The notes beneath the pieces are model-generated. The model was not told where the DNA came from and made no database searches. It saw nothing but the letters and a program-made list of their open reading frames with translations. A DNA stretch of 64,000 bases from Taudactylus pleione (taxonomy: Eukaryota > Chordata > Amphibia > Anura > Myobatrachidae): positions 2,418,001 through 2,482,000 of the forward strand of contig JAUIMM010000550.1 in assembly GCA_031769625.1 (NCBI GenBank), in the 5' to 3' direction. The position numbers and the translations under genes were made by a program. Below are positions 41,620 to 52,680 of the stretch, in pieces (positions within the stretch are counted from its first letter, which is position 1; the number at the start of each line of letters is the position of its first letter).

Positions 41620-41691
41620 GGGACAGTGGGCAATGGATAACGCGTCTGACTATAGATCAAAAGTTTGAAGGTTCGACTCCTACCTGGCTCG
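41620..41691 (+). pseudogene. tRNA-Arg-like, anticodon ATA (U73)
   Basis: R4 copy with TCAAA in the anticodon stem and T stem GAAGG. Confidence 0.57.
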
Positions 41692-41699
41692 CTTAAATT

Positions 41700-41771
41700 G
41701 CCGTGATTGTATAATAGTTAGTACTCTGCGTTGTGGCTGCAGCAACCCCATTTCGAAAACGGGTCACAGCA
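41700..41771 (+). tRNA. tRNA-His-GTG: tRNA-His(GTG) (U73)
   Basis: H2 copy with GTATAATAG. Confidence 0.6.
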
Positions 41772-42197
41772 TTTTGATTTTGTTTCACAATCATCCATTT
41801 TTTCACAATACTGAATCTTAAGAAAATTTCAGAAAGTAAGCAGATTCTTTGAAGGTGCTTGCACTATTTGTGTTTAATGCTTATTATAAAGCTATCTTAA
41901 CATGCTTTGAATAATGTAATTGTGAATTATTGTACTAAAGGACTGGGAATTTGACATAAATTCTGGAATTCAGGAAAGAAGAATGTTTGGGCTCTGTCTG
42001 AGTAAGTTCATCACATTTTTTAAAGATCTTTTAGCAGTCACAAGGATTATTTTACCTAAAACGTTTTTGGGAAACAATCCCTGCAGACAGTGTACAGTCA
42101 ATTTCCAAAATGTGATTCTGTATATACTTCAATAACCATAAAACTCTGAAAAAAGGCTCAAAAACAGGAAAGACACTTCAATTGCTACAAAACACGT

Positions 42198-42270
42198 GGG
42201 CCAGTGGCGCAATGGATAACGCGTCTGACTACGGATCAGAAGATTGTAGGTTTGACTCCTACCTGGCTCG
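42198..42270 (+). tRNA. tRNA-Arg-ACG: tRNA-Arg(ACG) (U74)
   Basis: R1 copy with T loop TTTGACT (C56 changed), stems paired. Confidence 0.83.
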
Positions 42271-42278
42271 CTTAAATT

Positions 42279-42350
42279 TCCGTGATTGTATAGTAGTTAG
42301 TACTCTGCGTTGTGGCTGCAACAACCCCATTTTGAAAACGGGTCACAGCA
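42279..42350 (+). tRNA. tRNA-His-GTG: tRNA-His(GTG), weak (U74)
   Basis: H2 copy starting TCCGTGA (G1 lost), with TGCAA and T loop TTTGAAA. Confidence 0.48.
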
Positions 42351-42775
42351 TTTTGATTTTGTTTCACAATCATCCATTTTTTCACAATACTGAATCTTAA
42401 GAAAATTTCAGAAAGTAAGCAGATTCTTTGAAGGTGCTTGCACTATTTGTGTTTAATGCTTATTATAAAGCTATCTTAACATGCTTTGAATAATTTAATT
42501 GTGAATTATTGTACTAAAGGACTGGGAATTTGACATAAATTCTGGAATTCAGGAAAGAAGAATGTTTGGGCTCTGTCTGAGTAAGTTCATCACATTTTTT
42601 AAAGATCTTTTAGCAGTCACAAGGATTATTTTACCTAAAACGTTTTTGGGAAACAATCCCTGCAGATAGTGTACAGTCAATTTCCAAAAAGTGATTCTGT
42701 ATATACTTCAATAACCATAAAACTCCAAAACTGGCTTAAAAACAGGAAAGACACTTCAATTACTACAGGGCACCA

Positions 42776-42848
42776 GGGCCAGTGGTGCAATGGATAACGT
42801 GTCTGACTATGGATCATAAGTTTGTAGGTTCGACTCCTACCTGGCTCG
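42776..42848 (+). tRNA. tRNA-Arg-like, anticodon ATG (U75)
   Basis: Full-length R2 body with ATG and D stem GTGC. Confidence 0.52.
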
Positions 42849-42856
42849 CTTAAATT

Positions 42857-42928
42857 GATGTGATCGTATAGTGGTTAGTACTCTGCATTGTGGTCGCAGC
42901 AACCCCGGTTCGAAAACGGGACACAGCA
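42857..42928 (+). tRNA. tRNA-His-GTG: tRNA-His(GTG), weak (U75)
   Basis: H3 copy starting GATGTGA, with CTGCA, GGTCGCAG and end ACACAGCA. Confidence 0.48.
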
Positions 42929-43354
42929 TTTTGATTTTGTTTCACAATCATCCATTTTTTCACAATACTGAATCTTAAGAAAATTTCAGAAAGTAAGCAG
43001 ATTCTTTGAAGGTGCTTGCACTATTTGTGTTTAATGCTTATTATAAAGCTATCTTAACATGCTTTGAATAATTTAATTGTGAATTATTGTACTAAAGGAC
43101 TGGGAATTTGACATAAATTCTGGAATTCAGGAAAGAAGAATGTTTGGGCTCTGTCTGAGTAAGTTCATCACATTTTTTAAAGATCTTTTAGCAGTCACAA
43201 GGATTATTTTACCTAAAACGTTTTTGGGAAACAATCCCTGCAGATAGTGTACATTCAATTACCAAAATGTGATTCTGTATATACTTCAATAACCATAAAA
43301 TTCTGAAAACAGGCTCAAAAACAGGAAAGACACTTCAATTACTACAAGACACCA

Positions 43355-43426
43355 GAGACAGTGGGCAATGGATAACGTGTCTGACTATGGATATGTAGAT
43401 TGTAGGTTCGACTCCTACCTGGCTCA
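43355..43426 (+). pseudogene. tRNA-Arg-like, anticodon ATG (U76)
   Basis: R3 copy starting GAGACAG, with GGATATGTAG. Confidence 0.58.
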
Positions 43427-43434
43427 CTTAAATT

Positions 43435-43506
43435 GCCGTGATCGTATAGTGCTTAGTACTCTGTGTTGTGGCCGCTGCAACCCTGGTTCGAATTCTGGTC
43501 ACGGCA
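43435..43506 (+). tRNA. tRNA-His-GTG: tRNA-His(GTG) (U76)
   Basis: H1 copy with CTGTG/CGCTG and T stem CCTGG/TCTGG. Confidence 0.58.
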
Positions 43507-43931
43507 TTTTGATTTTGTTTCTCAATCATCCATTTTTTCACAATACTGAATCTTAAGAAAATTTCAGAAAGTAAGCAGATTCTTTGAAGGTGCTTGCACT
43601 ATTTGTGTTTAATGCTTATTATAAAGCTATCTTAACATGCTTTGAATAATTTAATTGTGAATAATTTTACTAAAGGACTAGGAATTTGACATAAATTCTA
43701 GAATTCAGGAAAGAAGTTTGTTTGGGCTCTGTCTGAGTAAGTTCATTACATTTTTGAAAGATCTTTCAGCAGTCACAAGGATTATTGTACCTAAAACATT
43801 TTTGGGAAACAATCCCTGCAGATAGTGTACAGTCAATTTTCAAAATGTGATTCTGTATATACTTCAATAACCATAAAACTTTAAAACAGGCTCAAAAACA
43901 GGAAAGACTCTTCAATTGCTACAAGACACCT

Positions 43932-44003
43932 GGGACAGTGGGCAATGGATAACGCGTCTGACTATAGATCAGATGATTGTAGGTTCGACTCCTACCTAGC
44001 TCA
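43932..44003 (+). pseudogene. tRNA-Arg-like, anticodon ATA (U77)
   Basis: R4 copy with variable loop TGATT and acceptor CTAGCTC, like U18. Confidence 0.55.
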
Positions 44004-44011
44004 CTTAAATT

Positions 44012-44083
44012 GTCATGATCGTATAGAGGTTAGTACTCTGCGTTGTGGCCGCAGCAACCCCGGTTCGAATCCGGGTCACAGCA
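44012..44083 (+). tRNA. tRNA-His-GTG: tRNA-His(GTG), weak (U77)
   Basis: H5 copy with perfect anticodon and T stems. Confidence 0.56.
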
Positions 44084-44509
44084 TTTTGATTTTGTTTCTC
44101 AATCATCCATTTTTTCACAATACTGAATCTTAAGAAAATTTCAGAAAGTAAGCAGATTCTTTGAAGGTGCTTGCACTATTTGTGTTTAATGCTTATTATA
44201 AAGCTATCTTAACATGCTTTGAATAATTTAATTGTGAATTATTTTACTAAAGTACTTGGAATTTGAAATAAATTCTAGAATTCAGAAAAGAAGAATGTTT
44301 GGGCTCTTTCTGAGTAAGTTCATCACATTTTTTAAAGATCTTTTAGCAGTCACAAGGATTATTTTACCTAAAACGTTTTTGGGAAACAATCCCTGCAGAT
44401 AGTGTACAGTCAATTTCCAAAATGTGATTCTGTATATACATCAATAACCATAAAACTCTGAAAATAGGCTCAAAAACAGGAAAGACACTTCAATTACTAC
44501 AAAACACGT

Positions 44510-44582
44510 GGGCCAGTGGCGCAATGGATAACGCGTCTGATTACGGATCAGAAGTTTGTAGGTTTGACTCCTACCTCGCTCG
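44510..44582 (+). tRNA. tRNA-Arg-ACG: tRNA-Arg(ACG) (U78)
   Basis: R1 copy with loop TTACGGA, T loop TTTGACT and acceptor CTCGCTC. Confidence 0.74.
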
Positions 44583-44590
44583 CTTATATT

Positions 44591-44662
44591 GCCTTGATCG
44601 CATAGTGGTTAGTACTCTGCGTTGTGGACGCAGCAACCACGGTTCGAAAACAGGTCACGGCA
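44591..44662 (+). tRNA. tRNA-His-GTG: tRNA-His(GTG) (U78)
   Basis: Typical H4 copy. Confidence 0.57.
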
Positions 44663-45087
44663 TTTTGATTTTGTTTCTCAATCATCCATTTTTTCACAGT
44701 ACTGAATCTTAAGAAAATTTCAGAAAGTAAGCAGATTCTTTGAAGGTGCTTGCACTATTTGTGTTTAATGCTTATTATAAAGCTATCTTAACATGCTTTG
44801 AATAATTTAATTGTGAATTATTGTACTAAAGGACTGGGAATTTGACATAAATTCTGGAATTCAGGAAAGAAGAATGTTTGGGCTCTGTCTGAGTAAGTTC
44901 ATCACATTTTTTAAAGATCTTTTAGCAGTCACAAGGATTATTTTACCTAAAACGTTTTTGGGAAACAATCCCTGCAGATAGTGTACAGTCAATTTCCAAA
45001 ATGTGATTCTGTATATACTTCAATAACCATAAAACTCCAAAACTGGCTCAAAAACAGGAAAGACACTTCAATTACTACAGGGCACCT

Positions 45088-45160
45088 GGGCCAGTGGCGC
45101 AATGGATAACGTGTCTAACTACGGATCATAAGTTTGTAGGTTCGACTCCTACCTGGCTCG
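45088..45160 (+). tRNA. tRNA-Arg-ACG: tRNA-Arg(ACG) (U79)
   Basis: R2 copy with TCTAA, a second anticodon-stem mismatch. Confidence 0.68.
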
Positions 45161-45168
45161 CTTAAATT

Positions 45169-45240
45169 GACGTGATCGTATAGTGGTTAGTACTCTGCGT
45201 TGTGGCCGCAGCAACCCCGGTTTGAAAACGGGTCACAGCA
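45169..45240 (+). tRNA. tRNA-His-GTG: tRNA-His(GTG) (U79)
   Basis: H3 copy with T loop TTTGAAA. Confidence 0.56.
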
Positions 45241-45666
45241 TTTTGATTTTGTTTCACAATCATCCATTTTTTCACAATACTGAATCTTAAGAAAATTTCA
45301 GAAAGTAAGCAGATTCTTTGAAGGTGCTTGCACTATTTGTGTTTAATGCTTATTATAAAGCTATCTTAACATGCTTTGAATAATTTAATTGTGAATTATT
45401 GTACTAAAGGACTGGGAATTTGACATAAATTCTGGAATTCAGGAAAGAAGAATGTTTGGGCTCTGTCTGAGTAAGTTCATCACATTTTTTAAAGATCTTT
45501 TAGCACTCACAAGGATTATTTTACCTAAAACGTTTTTGGGAAACAATCCCTGCAGATAGTGTACAGTCAATTTCCAAAATGTGATTCTGTATATACTTCA
45601 ATAACCATAAAATTCTGAAAACAGGCTCAAAAACAGGAAAGACACTTCAATTACTACAAGACACCC

Positions 45667-45738
45667 GGTACAGGGGGCAATGGATAACGTGTCTGACTAT
45701 GGATCTGTAGACTGTAGGTTCTACTCCTACCTGGCTCA
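45667..45738 (+). pseudogene. tRNA-Arg-like, anticodon ATG (U80)
   Basis: R3 copy starting GGTACAGGGGGC, with TTCTACT. Confidence 0.57.
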
Positions 45739-45746
45739 CTGAAATT

Positions 45747-45818
45747 GCCGTGATCATATAGTGGTTAGTACTCTGCGTTGTGGCCGCAGCAACGCCGGTT
45801 CGAATCCGGGTCACTGCA
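45747..45818 (+). tRNA. tRNA-His-GTG: tRNA-His(GTG) (U80)
   Basis: H1 copy with T stem GCCGG/CCGGG and end TCACTGCA. Confidence 0.66.
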
Positions 45819-46243
45819 TTTTGATTTTGTTTCTCAATCATCCATTTTTTCACAATACTGAATCTTAAGAAAATTTCAGAAAGTAAGCAGATTCTTTGAA
45901 GGTGCTTGCACTATTTGTGTTTAATGCTTATTATAAAGCTATCTTATCATGCTTTGAATAATTTAATTGTGAATAATTTTACTAAAGGACTAGGAATTTG
46001 ACATAAATTCTAGAATTCAGGAAAGAAAAATGTTTGGGTTCTGTCTGAGTAAGTTCATTACATTTTTTAAAGATCTTTTAGCAGTCACAAGGATTATTTT
46101 ACCTAAAACGTTTTTGGGAAACAATCCCTGCAGATAGTGTACAGTCAATTTCCAAAATGTGATTCTGTATATACTTCAATAACCATAAAACTCCAAAACT
46201 GGCTCAAAAACAGGAAAGACACTTCAATTACTACCAGACACCC

Positions 46244-46315
46244 GGGACAGTGGGCAATGGATAACGTGTCTGACTATGGATCTGTAGATTGTAGGTTCGA
46301 CTCCTACCTGGCTCG
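46244..46315 (+). pseudogene. tRNA-Arg-like, anticodon ATG (U81)
   Basis: R3 copy, same as U72. Confidence 0.6.
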
Positions 46316-46323
46316 CTTAAATT

Positions 46324-46395
46324 GCCGTGATCGTATAGTGGTTAGTACTCTGCGTTGTGGCCGCAGCAACCCCGGTTCGAATCCGGGTCACAGCA
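46324..46395 (+). tRNA. tRNA-His-GTG: tRNA-His(GTG), near intact (U81)
   Basis: Same sequence as U72. Only the 3:70 pair is broken. Confidence 0.85.
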
Positions 46396-46820
46396 TTTTG
46401 ATTTTGTTTCTCAATCATCCATTTTTTCACAATACTGAATCTTAAGAAAATTTCAGAAAGTAAGCAGATTCTTTGAAGGTGCTTGCACTATTTGTGTTTA
46501 ATGCTTATTATAAAGCTATCTTAACATGCTTTGAATAATTTAATTGTGAATTATTGTACTAAAGTACTTGGAATTTGACATAAATTCTAGAATTCAGAAA
46601 AGAAGAATGTTTGGGCTCTGTCAGAGTAAGTTCATCACATTTTTGAAAGATCTTTTAGCAGTCACAAGGATTATTGTACCTAAAACATTTTTGGGAAACA
46701 ATCCCTGCAGATAGTGTACAGTCAATTTCCAAAATGTGATTCTGTATATACTTCAATAACCATAAAACTTTAAAACAGGCTCAAAAACAGGAAAGACTCT
46801 TCAATTGCTACAAGACACCT

Positions 46821-46892
46821 GGGACAGTGGGCAATGGATAACGCGTCTGACTATAGATCAAAAGTTTGAAGGTTCGACTCCTACCTGGCTCG
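46821..46892 (+). pseudogene. tRNA-Arg-like, anticodon ATA (U82)
   Basis: R4 copy with TCAAA and GAAGG, same as U73. Confidence 0.57.
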
Positions 46893-46900
46893 CTTAAATT

Positions 46901-46972
46901 GCCGTGATTGTATAATAGTTAGTACTCTGCGTTGTGGCTGCAGCAACCCCATTTCGAAAACGGGTCACAGCA
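46901..46972 (+). tRNA. tRNA-His-GTG: tRNA-His(GTG) (U82)
   Basis: H2 copy with GTATAATAG, same as U73. Confidence 0.6.
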
Positions 46973-47398
46973 TTTTGATTTTGTTTCACAATCATCCATT
47001 TTTTCACAATACTGAATCTTAAGAAAATTTCAGAAAGTAAGCAGATTCTTTGAAGGTGCTTGCACTATTTGTGTTTAATGCTTATTATAAAGCTATCTTA
47101 ACATGCTTTGAATAATGTAATTGTGAATTATTGTACTAAAGGACTGGGAATTTGACATAAATTCTGGAATTCAGGAAAGAAGAATGTTTGGGCTCTGTCT
47201 GAGTAAGTTCATCACATTTTTTAAAGATCTTTTAGCAGTCACAAGGATTATTTTACCTAAAACGTTTTTGGGAAACAATCCCTGCAGACAGTGTACAGTC
47301 AATTTCCAAAATGTGATTCTGTATATACTTCAATAACCATAAAACTCTGAAAAAAGGCTCAAAAACAGGAAAGACACTTCAATTGCTACAAAACACGT

Positions 47399-47471
47399 GG
47401 GCCAGTGGCGCAATGGATAACGCGTCTGACTACGGATCAGAAGATTGTAGGTTTGACTCCTACCTGGCTCG
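47399..47471 (+). tRNA. tRNA-Arg-ACG: tRNA-Arg(ACG) (U83)
   Basis: R1 copy with T loop TTTGACT, same as U74. Confidence 0.83.
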
Positions 47472-47479
47472 CTTAAATT

Positions 47480-47551
47480 TCCGTGATTGTATAGTAGTTA
47501 GTACTCTGCGTTGTGGCTGCAACAACCCCATTTTGAAAACGGGTCACAGCA
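47480..47551 (+). tRNA. tRNA-His-GTG: tRNA-His(GTG), weak (U83)
   Basis: H2 copy starting TCCGTGA, same as U74. Confidence 0.48.
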
Positions 47552-47977
47552 TTTTGATTTTGTTTCACAATCATCCATTTTTTCACAATACTGAATCTTA
47601 AGAAAATTTCAGAAAGTAAGCAGATTCTTTGAAGGTGCTTGCACTATTTGTGTTTAATGCTTATTATAAAGCTATCTTAACATGCTTTGAATAATTTAAT
47701 TGTGAATTATTGTACTAAAGGACTGGGAATTTGACATAAATTCTGGAATTCAGGAAAGAAGAATGTTTGGGCTCTGTCTGAGTAAGTTCATCACATTTTT
47801 TAAAGATCTTTTAGCAGTCACAAGGATTATTTTACCTAAAACGTTTTTGGGAAACAATCCCTGCAGATAGTGTACAGTCAATTTCCAAAATGTGATTCTG
47901 TATATACTTCAATAACCATAAAACTCTGAAAATAGGCTCAAAAACAGGAAAGACACTTCAATTACTACAAAACACGT

Positions 47978-48050
47978 GGGCCAGTGGCGCAATGGATAAC
48001 GCGTCTGATTACGGATCAGAAGTTTGTAGGTTTGACTCCTACCTCGCTCG
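47978..48050 (+). tRNA. tRNA-Arg-ACG: tRNA-Arg(ACG) (U84)
   Basis: R1 copy with TTACGGA and CTCGCTC, same as U78. Confidence 0.74.
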
Positions 48051-48058
48051 CTTATATT

Positions 48059-48130
48059 GCCTTGATCGCATAGTGGTTAGTACTCTGCGTTGTGGACGCA
48101 GCAACCACGGTTCGAAAACAGGTCACGGCA
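48059..48130 (+). tRNA. tRNA-His-GTG: tRNA-His(GTG) (U84)
   Basis: H4 copy, same as U78. Confidence 0.57.
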
Positions 48131-48555
48131 TTTTGATTTTGTTTCTCAATCATCCATTTTTTCACAGTACTGAATCTTAAGAAAATTTCAGAAAGTAAGC
48201 AGATTCTTTGAAGGTGCTTGCACTATTTGTGTTTAATGCTTATTATAAAGCTATCTTAACATGCTTTGAATAATTTAATTGTGAATTATTGTACTAAAGG
48301 ACTGGGAATTTGACATAAATTCTGGAATTCAGGAAAGAAGAATGTTTGGGCTCTGTCTGAGTAAGTTCATCACATTTTTTAAAGATCTTTTAGCAGTCAC
48401 AAGGATTATTTTACCTAAAACGTTTTTGGGAAACAATCCCTGCAGATAGTGTACAGTCAATTTCCAAAATGTGATTCTGTATATACTTCAATAACCATAA
48501 AACTCCAAAACTGGCTCAAAAACAGGAAAGACACTTCAATTACTACAGGGCACCT

Positions 48556-48628
48556 GGGCCAGTGGCGCAATGGATAACGTGTCTAACTACGGATCATAAG
48601 TTTGTAGGTTCGACTCCTACCTGGCTCG
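48556..48628 (+). tRNA. tRNA-Arg-ACG: tRNA-Arg(ACG) (U85)
   Basis: R2 copy with TCTAA, same as U79. Confidence 0.68.
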
Positions 48629-48636
48629 CTTAAATT

Positions 48637-48708
48637 GACGTGATCGTATAGTGGTTAGTACTCTGCGTTGTGGCCGCAGCAACCCCGGTTTGAAAACGGG
48701 TCACAGCA
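48637..48708 (+). tRNA. tRNA-His-GTG: tRNA-His(GTG) (U85)
   Basis: H3 copy with TTTGAAA, same as U79. Confidence 0.56.
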
Positions 48709-49134
48709 TTTTGATTTTGTTTCACAATCATCCATTTTTTCACAATACTGAATCTTAAGAAAATTTCAGAAAGTAAGCAGATTCTTTGAAGGTGCTTGCA
48801 CTATTTGTGTTTAATGCTTATTATAAAGCTATCTTAACATGCTTTGAATAATTTAATTGTGAATTATTGTACTAAAGGACTGGGAATTTGACATAAATTC
48901 TGGAATTCAGGAAAGAAGAATGTTTGGGCTCTGTCTGAGTAAGTTCATCACATTTTTTAAAGATCTTTTAGCACTCACAAGGATTATTTTACCTAAAACG
49001 TTTTTGGGAAACAATCCCTGCAGATAGTGTACAGTCAATTTCCAAAATGTGATTCTGTATATACTTCAATAACCATAAAATTCTGAAAACAGGCTCAAAA
49101 ACAGGAAAGACACTTCAATTACTACAAGACACCC

Positions 49135-49206
49135 GGTACAGGGGGCAATGGAAAACGTGTCTGACTATGGATCTGTAGACTGTAGGTTCTACTCCTACCT
49201 GGCTCA
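49135..49206 (+). pseudogene. tRNA-Arg-like, anticodon ATG (U86)
   Basis: R3 copy starting GGTACAGGGGGC, with the private change GGAAAACG. Confidence 0.57.
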
Positions 49207-49214
49207 CTGAAATT

Positions 49215-49286
49215 GCCGTGATCATATAGTGGTTAGTACTCTGCGTTGTGGCCGCAGCAACGCCGGTTCGAATCCGGGTCACTGCA
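49215..49286 (+). tRNA. tRNA-His-GTG: tRNA-His(GTG) (U86)
   Basis: H1 copy ending TCACTGCA, same as U80. Confidence 0.66.
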
Positions 49287-49711
49287 TTTTGATTTTGTTT
49301 CTCAATCATCCATTTTTTCACAATACTGAATCTTAAGAAAATTTCAGAAAGTAAGCAGATTCTTTGAAGGTGCTTGCACTATTTGTGTTTAATGCTTATT
49401 ATAAAGCTATCTTAACATGCTTTGAATAATTTAATTGTGAATAATTTTACTAAAGGACTAGGAATTTGACATAAATTCTAGAATTCAGGAAAGAAAAATG
49501 TTTGGGTTCTGTCTGAGTAAGTTCATTACATTTTTTAAAGATCTTTTAGCAGTCACAAGGATTATTTTACCTAAAACGTTTTTGGGAAACAATCCCTGCA
49601 GATAGTGTACAGTCAATTTCCAAAATGTGATTCTGTATATACTTCAATAACCATAAAACTCCAAAACTGGCTCAAAAACAGGAAAGACACTTCAATTACT
49701 ACCAGACACCC

Positions 49712-49783
49712 GGGACAGTGGGCAATGGATAACGTGTCTGACTATGGATCTGTAGATTGTAGGTTCGACTCCTACCTGGCTCG
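49712..49783 (+). pseudogene. tRNA-Arg-like, anticodon ATG (U87)
   Basis: R3 copy, same as U72. Confidence 0.6.
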
Positions 49784-49791
49784 CTTAAATT

Positions 49792-49863
49792 GCCGTGATC
49801 GTATAGTGGTTAGTACTCTGCGTTGTGGCCGCAGCAACCCCGGTTCGAATCCGGGTCACAGCA
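49792..49863 (+). tRNA. tRNA-His-GTG: tRNA-His(GTG), near intact (U87)
   Basis: Same sequence as U72 and U81. Confidence 0.85.
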
Positions 49864-50288
49864 TTTTGATTTTGTTTCTCAATCATCCATTTTTTCACAA
49901 TACTGAATCTTAAGAAAATTTCAGAAAGTAAGCAGATTCTTTGAAGGTGCTTGCACTATTTGTGTTTAATGCTTATTATAAAGCTATCTTAACATGCTTT
50001 GAATAATTTAATTGTGAATTATTGTACTAAAGTACTTGGAATTTGACATAAATTCTAGAATTCAGAAAAGAAGAATGTTTGGGCTCTGTCAGAGTAAGTT
50101 CATCACATTTTTGAAAGATCTTTTAGCAGTCACAAGGATTATTGTACCTAAAACATTTTTGGGAAACAATCCCTGCAGATAGTGTACAGTCAATTTCCAA
50201 AATGTGATTCTGTATATACTTCAATAACCATAAAACTTTAAAACAGGCTCAAAAACAGGAAAGACTCTTCAATTGCTACAAGACACCT

Positions 50289-50360
50289 GGGACAGTGGGC
50301 AATGGATAACGCGTCTGACTATAGATCAAAAGTTTGAAGGTTCGACTCCTACCTGGCTCG
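50289..50360 (+). pseudogene. tRNA-Arg-like, anticodon ATA (U88)
   Basis: R4 copy with TCAAA and GAAGG, same as U73. Confidence 0.57.
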
Positions 50361-50368
50361 CTTAAATT

Positions 50369-50440
50369 GCCGTGATTGTATAATAGTTAGTACTCTGCGT
50401 TGTGGCTGCAGCAACCCCATTTCGAAAACGGGTCACAGCA
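50369..50440 (+). tRNA. tRNA-His-GTG: tRNA-His(GTG) (U88)
   Basis: H2 copy with GTATAATAG. Confidence 0.6.
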
Positions 50441-50866
50441 TTTTGATTTTGTTTCACAATCATCCATTTTTTCACAATACTGAATCTTAAGAAAATTTCA
50501 GAAAGTAAGCAGATTCTTTGAAGGTGCTTGCACTATTTGTGTTTAATGCTTATTATAAAGCTATCTTAACATGCTTTGAATAATGTAATTGTGAATTATT
50601 GTACTAAAGGACTGGGAATTTGACATAAATTCTGGAATTCAGGAAAGAAGAATGTTTGGGCTCTGTCTGAGTAAGTTCATCACATTTTTTAAAGATCTTT
50701 TAGCAGTCACAAGGATTATTTTACCTAAAACGTTTTTGGGAAACAATCCCTGCAGACAGTGTACAGTCAATTTCCAAAATGTGATTCTGTATATACTTCA
50801 ATAACCATAAAACTCTGAAAAAAGGCTCAAAAACAGGAAAGACACTTCAATTGCTACAAAACACGT

Positions 50867-50939
50867 GGGCCAGTGGCGCAATGGATAACGCGTCTGACTA
50901 CGGATCAGAAGATTGTAGGTTTGACTCCTACCTGGCTCG
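50867..50939 (+). tRNA. tRNA-Arg-ACG: tRNA-Arg(ACG) (U89)
   Basis: R1 copy with T loop TTTGACT, same as U74. Confidence 0.83.
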
Positions 50940-50947
50940 CTTAAATT

Positions 50948-51019
50948 TCCGTGATTGTATAGTAGTTAGTACTCTGCGTTGTGGCTGCAACAACCCCATT
51001 TTGAAAACGGGTCACAGCA
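50948..51019 (+). tRNA. tRNA-His-GTG: tRNA-His(GTG), weak (U89)
   Basis: H2 copy starting TCCGTGA. Confidence 0.48.
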
Positions 51020-51444
51020 TTTTGATTTTGTTTCACAATCATCCATTTTTTCACAATACTGAATCTTAAGAAAATTTCAGAAAGTAAGCAGATTCTTTGA
51101 AGGTGCTTGCACTATTTGTGTTTAATGCTTATTATAAAGCTATCTTAACATGCTTTGAATAATTTAATTGTGAATTATTGTACTAAAGGACTGGGAATTT
51201 GACATAAATTCTGGAATTCAGGAAAGAAGAATGTTTGGGCTCTGTCTGAGTAAGTTCATCACATTTTTTAAAGATCTTTTAGCAGTCACAAGGATTATTT
51301 TACCTAAAACGTTTTTGGGAAACAATCCCTGCAGATAGTGTACAGTCAATTTCCAAAATGTGATTCTGTATATACTTCAATAACCATAAAACTCCAAAAC
51401 TGGCTTAAAAACAGGAAAGACACTTCAATTACTACAGGGCACCA

Positions 51445-51517
51445 GGGCCAGTGGTGCAATGGATAACGTGTCTGACTATGGATCATAAGTTTGTAGGTTC
51501 AACTCCTACCTGGCTCG
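51445..51517 (+). tRNA. tRNA-Arg-like, anticodon ATG (U90)
   Basis: Full-length R2 body with ATG, as in U75. T loop TTCAACT. Confidence 0.5.
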
Positions 51518-51525
51518 CTTAAATT

Positions 51526-51597
51526 GATGTGATCATATAGTGGTTAGTACTCTGCATTGTGGTCGCAGCAACCCCGGTTCGAAAACGGGACACAGCA
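51526..51597 (+). tRNA. tRNA-His-GTG: tRNA-His(GTG), weak (U90)
   Basis: H3 copy starting GATGTGATCATATAG, with end ACACAGCA. Confidence 0.47.
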
Positions 51598-52023
51598 TTT
51601 TGATTTTGTTTCACAATCATCCATTTTTTCACAATACTGAATCTTAAGAAAATTTCAGAAAGTAAGCAGATTCTTTGAAGGTGCTTGCACTATTTGTGTT
51701 TAATGCTTATTATAAAGCTATCTTAACATGCTTTGAATAATTTAATTGTGAATTATTGTACTAAAGGACTGGGAATTTGACATAAATTCTGGAATTCAGG
51801 AAAGAAGAATGTTTGGGCTCTGTCTGAGTAAGTTCATCACATTTTTTAAAGATCTTTTAGCAGTCACAAGGATTATTTTACCTAAAACGTATTTGGGAAA
51901 CAATCCCTGCAGATAGTGTACAGTCAATTACCAAAATGTGATTCTGTATATACTTCAATAACCATAAAATTCTGAAAACAGGCTCAAAAACAGGAAAGAC
52001 ACTTCAATTACTACAAGACACCA

Positions 52024-52095
52024 GAGACAGTGGGCAATGGATAACGTGTCTGACTATGGATATGTAGATTGTAGGTTCGACTCCTACCTGGCTCA
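52024..52095 (+). pseudogene. tRNA-Arg-like, anticodon ATG (U91)
   Basis: R3 copy starting GAGACAG, as in U76. Confidence 0.58.
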
Positions 52096-52103
52096 CTTAA
52101 ATT

Positions 52104-52175
52104 GCCGTGATCGTATAGTGCTTAGTACTCTGCGTTGTGGCCGCTGCAACCCTGGTTCGAATTCTGGTCACGGCA
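52104..52175 (+). tRNA. tRNA-His-GTG: tRNA-His(GTG) (U91)
   Basis: H1 copy with CTGCG/CGCTG and T stem CCTGG/TCTGG. Confidence 0.6.
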
Positions 52176-52600
52176 TTTTGATTTTGTTTCTCAATCATCC
52201 ATTTTTTCACAATACTGAATCTTAAGAAAATTTCAGAAAGTAAGCAGATTCTTTGAAGGTGCTTGCACTATTTGTGTTTAATGCTTATTATAAAGCTATC
52301 TTAACATGCTTTGAATAATTTAATTGTGAATAATTTTACTAAAGGACTAGGAATTTGACATAAATTCTAGAATTCAGGAAAGAAGTTTGTTTGGGCTCTG
52401 TCTGAGTAAGTTCATTACATTTTTGAAAGATCTTTCAGCAGTCACAAGGATTATTGTACCTAAAACATTTTTGGGAAACAATCCCTGCAGATAGTGTACA
52501 GTCAATTTCCAAAATGTGATTCTGTATATACTTCAATAACCATAAAACTTTAAAACAGGCTCAAAAACAGGAAAGACTTTTCAATTGCTACAAGACACCT

Positions 52601-52672
52601 GGGACAGTGGGCAATGGATAACGCGTCTGACTATAGATCAGAAGATTGTAGGTTCGACTCCTACTTGGCTCG
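52601..52672 (+). pseudogene. tRNA-Arg-like, anticodon ATA (U92)
   Basis: R4 copy ending TACTTGGCTCG. It resembles U7, not its block partner U77. Confidence 0.57.
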
Positions 52673-52680
52673 CTTAAATT

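Larger units (their letters stand above)
41043..42775 (+). repeat. Block A, copy 1 (U72-U74)
   Basis: Preceded by the private variant CTACCAGACACC. Contains an R3, an R4 with GAAGG, and an ACG unit whose tRNA-His starts TCCGTGA. Confidence 0.9.
42776..44509 (+). repeat. Block B, copy 1 (U75-U77)
   Basis: Contains an R2-type ATG unit, an R3 unit with GGATATGTAG, and an R4/H5 unit. The spacer variant AGAAGTTTGTTTGGG is shared with block B copy 2. Confidence 0.9.
44510..46243 (+). repeat. Block C, copy 1 (U78-U80)
   Basis: Contains an R1/H4 unit with CCTCGCTCG, an R2/H3 unit with GTCTAACTACGG, and an R3 unit starting GGTACAGGGGG. Confidence 0.9.
46244..47977 (+). repeat. Block A, copy 2 (U81-U83)
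   Basis: Repeats U72-U74 at an offset of 5201 bp. Confidence 0.9.
47978..49711 (+). repeat. Block C, copy 2 (U84-U86)
   Basis: Directly follows block A here. Block B is absent between them. Confidence 0.9.
49712..51444 (+). repeat. Block A, copy 3 (U87-U89)
   Basis: Repeats U81-U83 at an offset of 3468 bp. Confidence 0.9.
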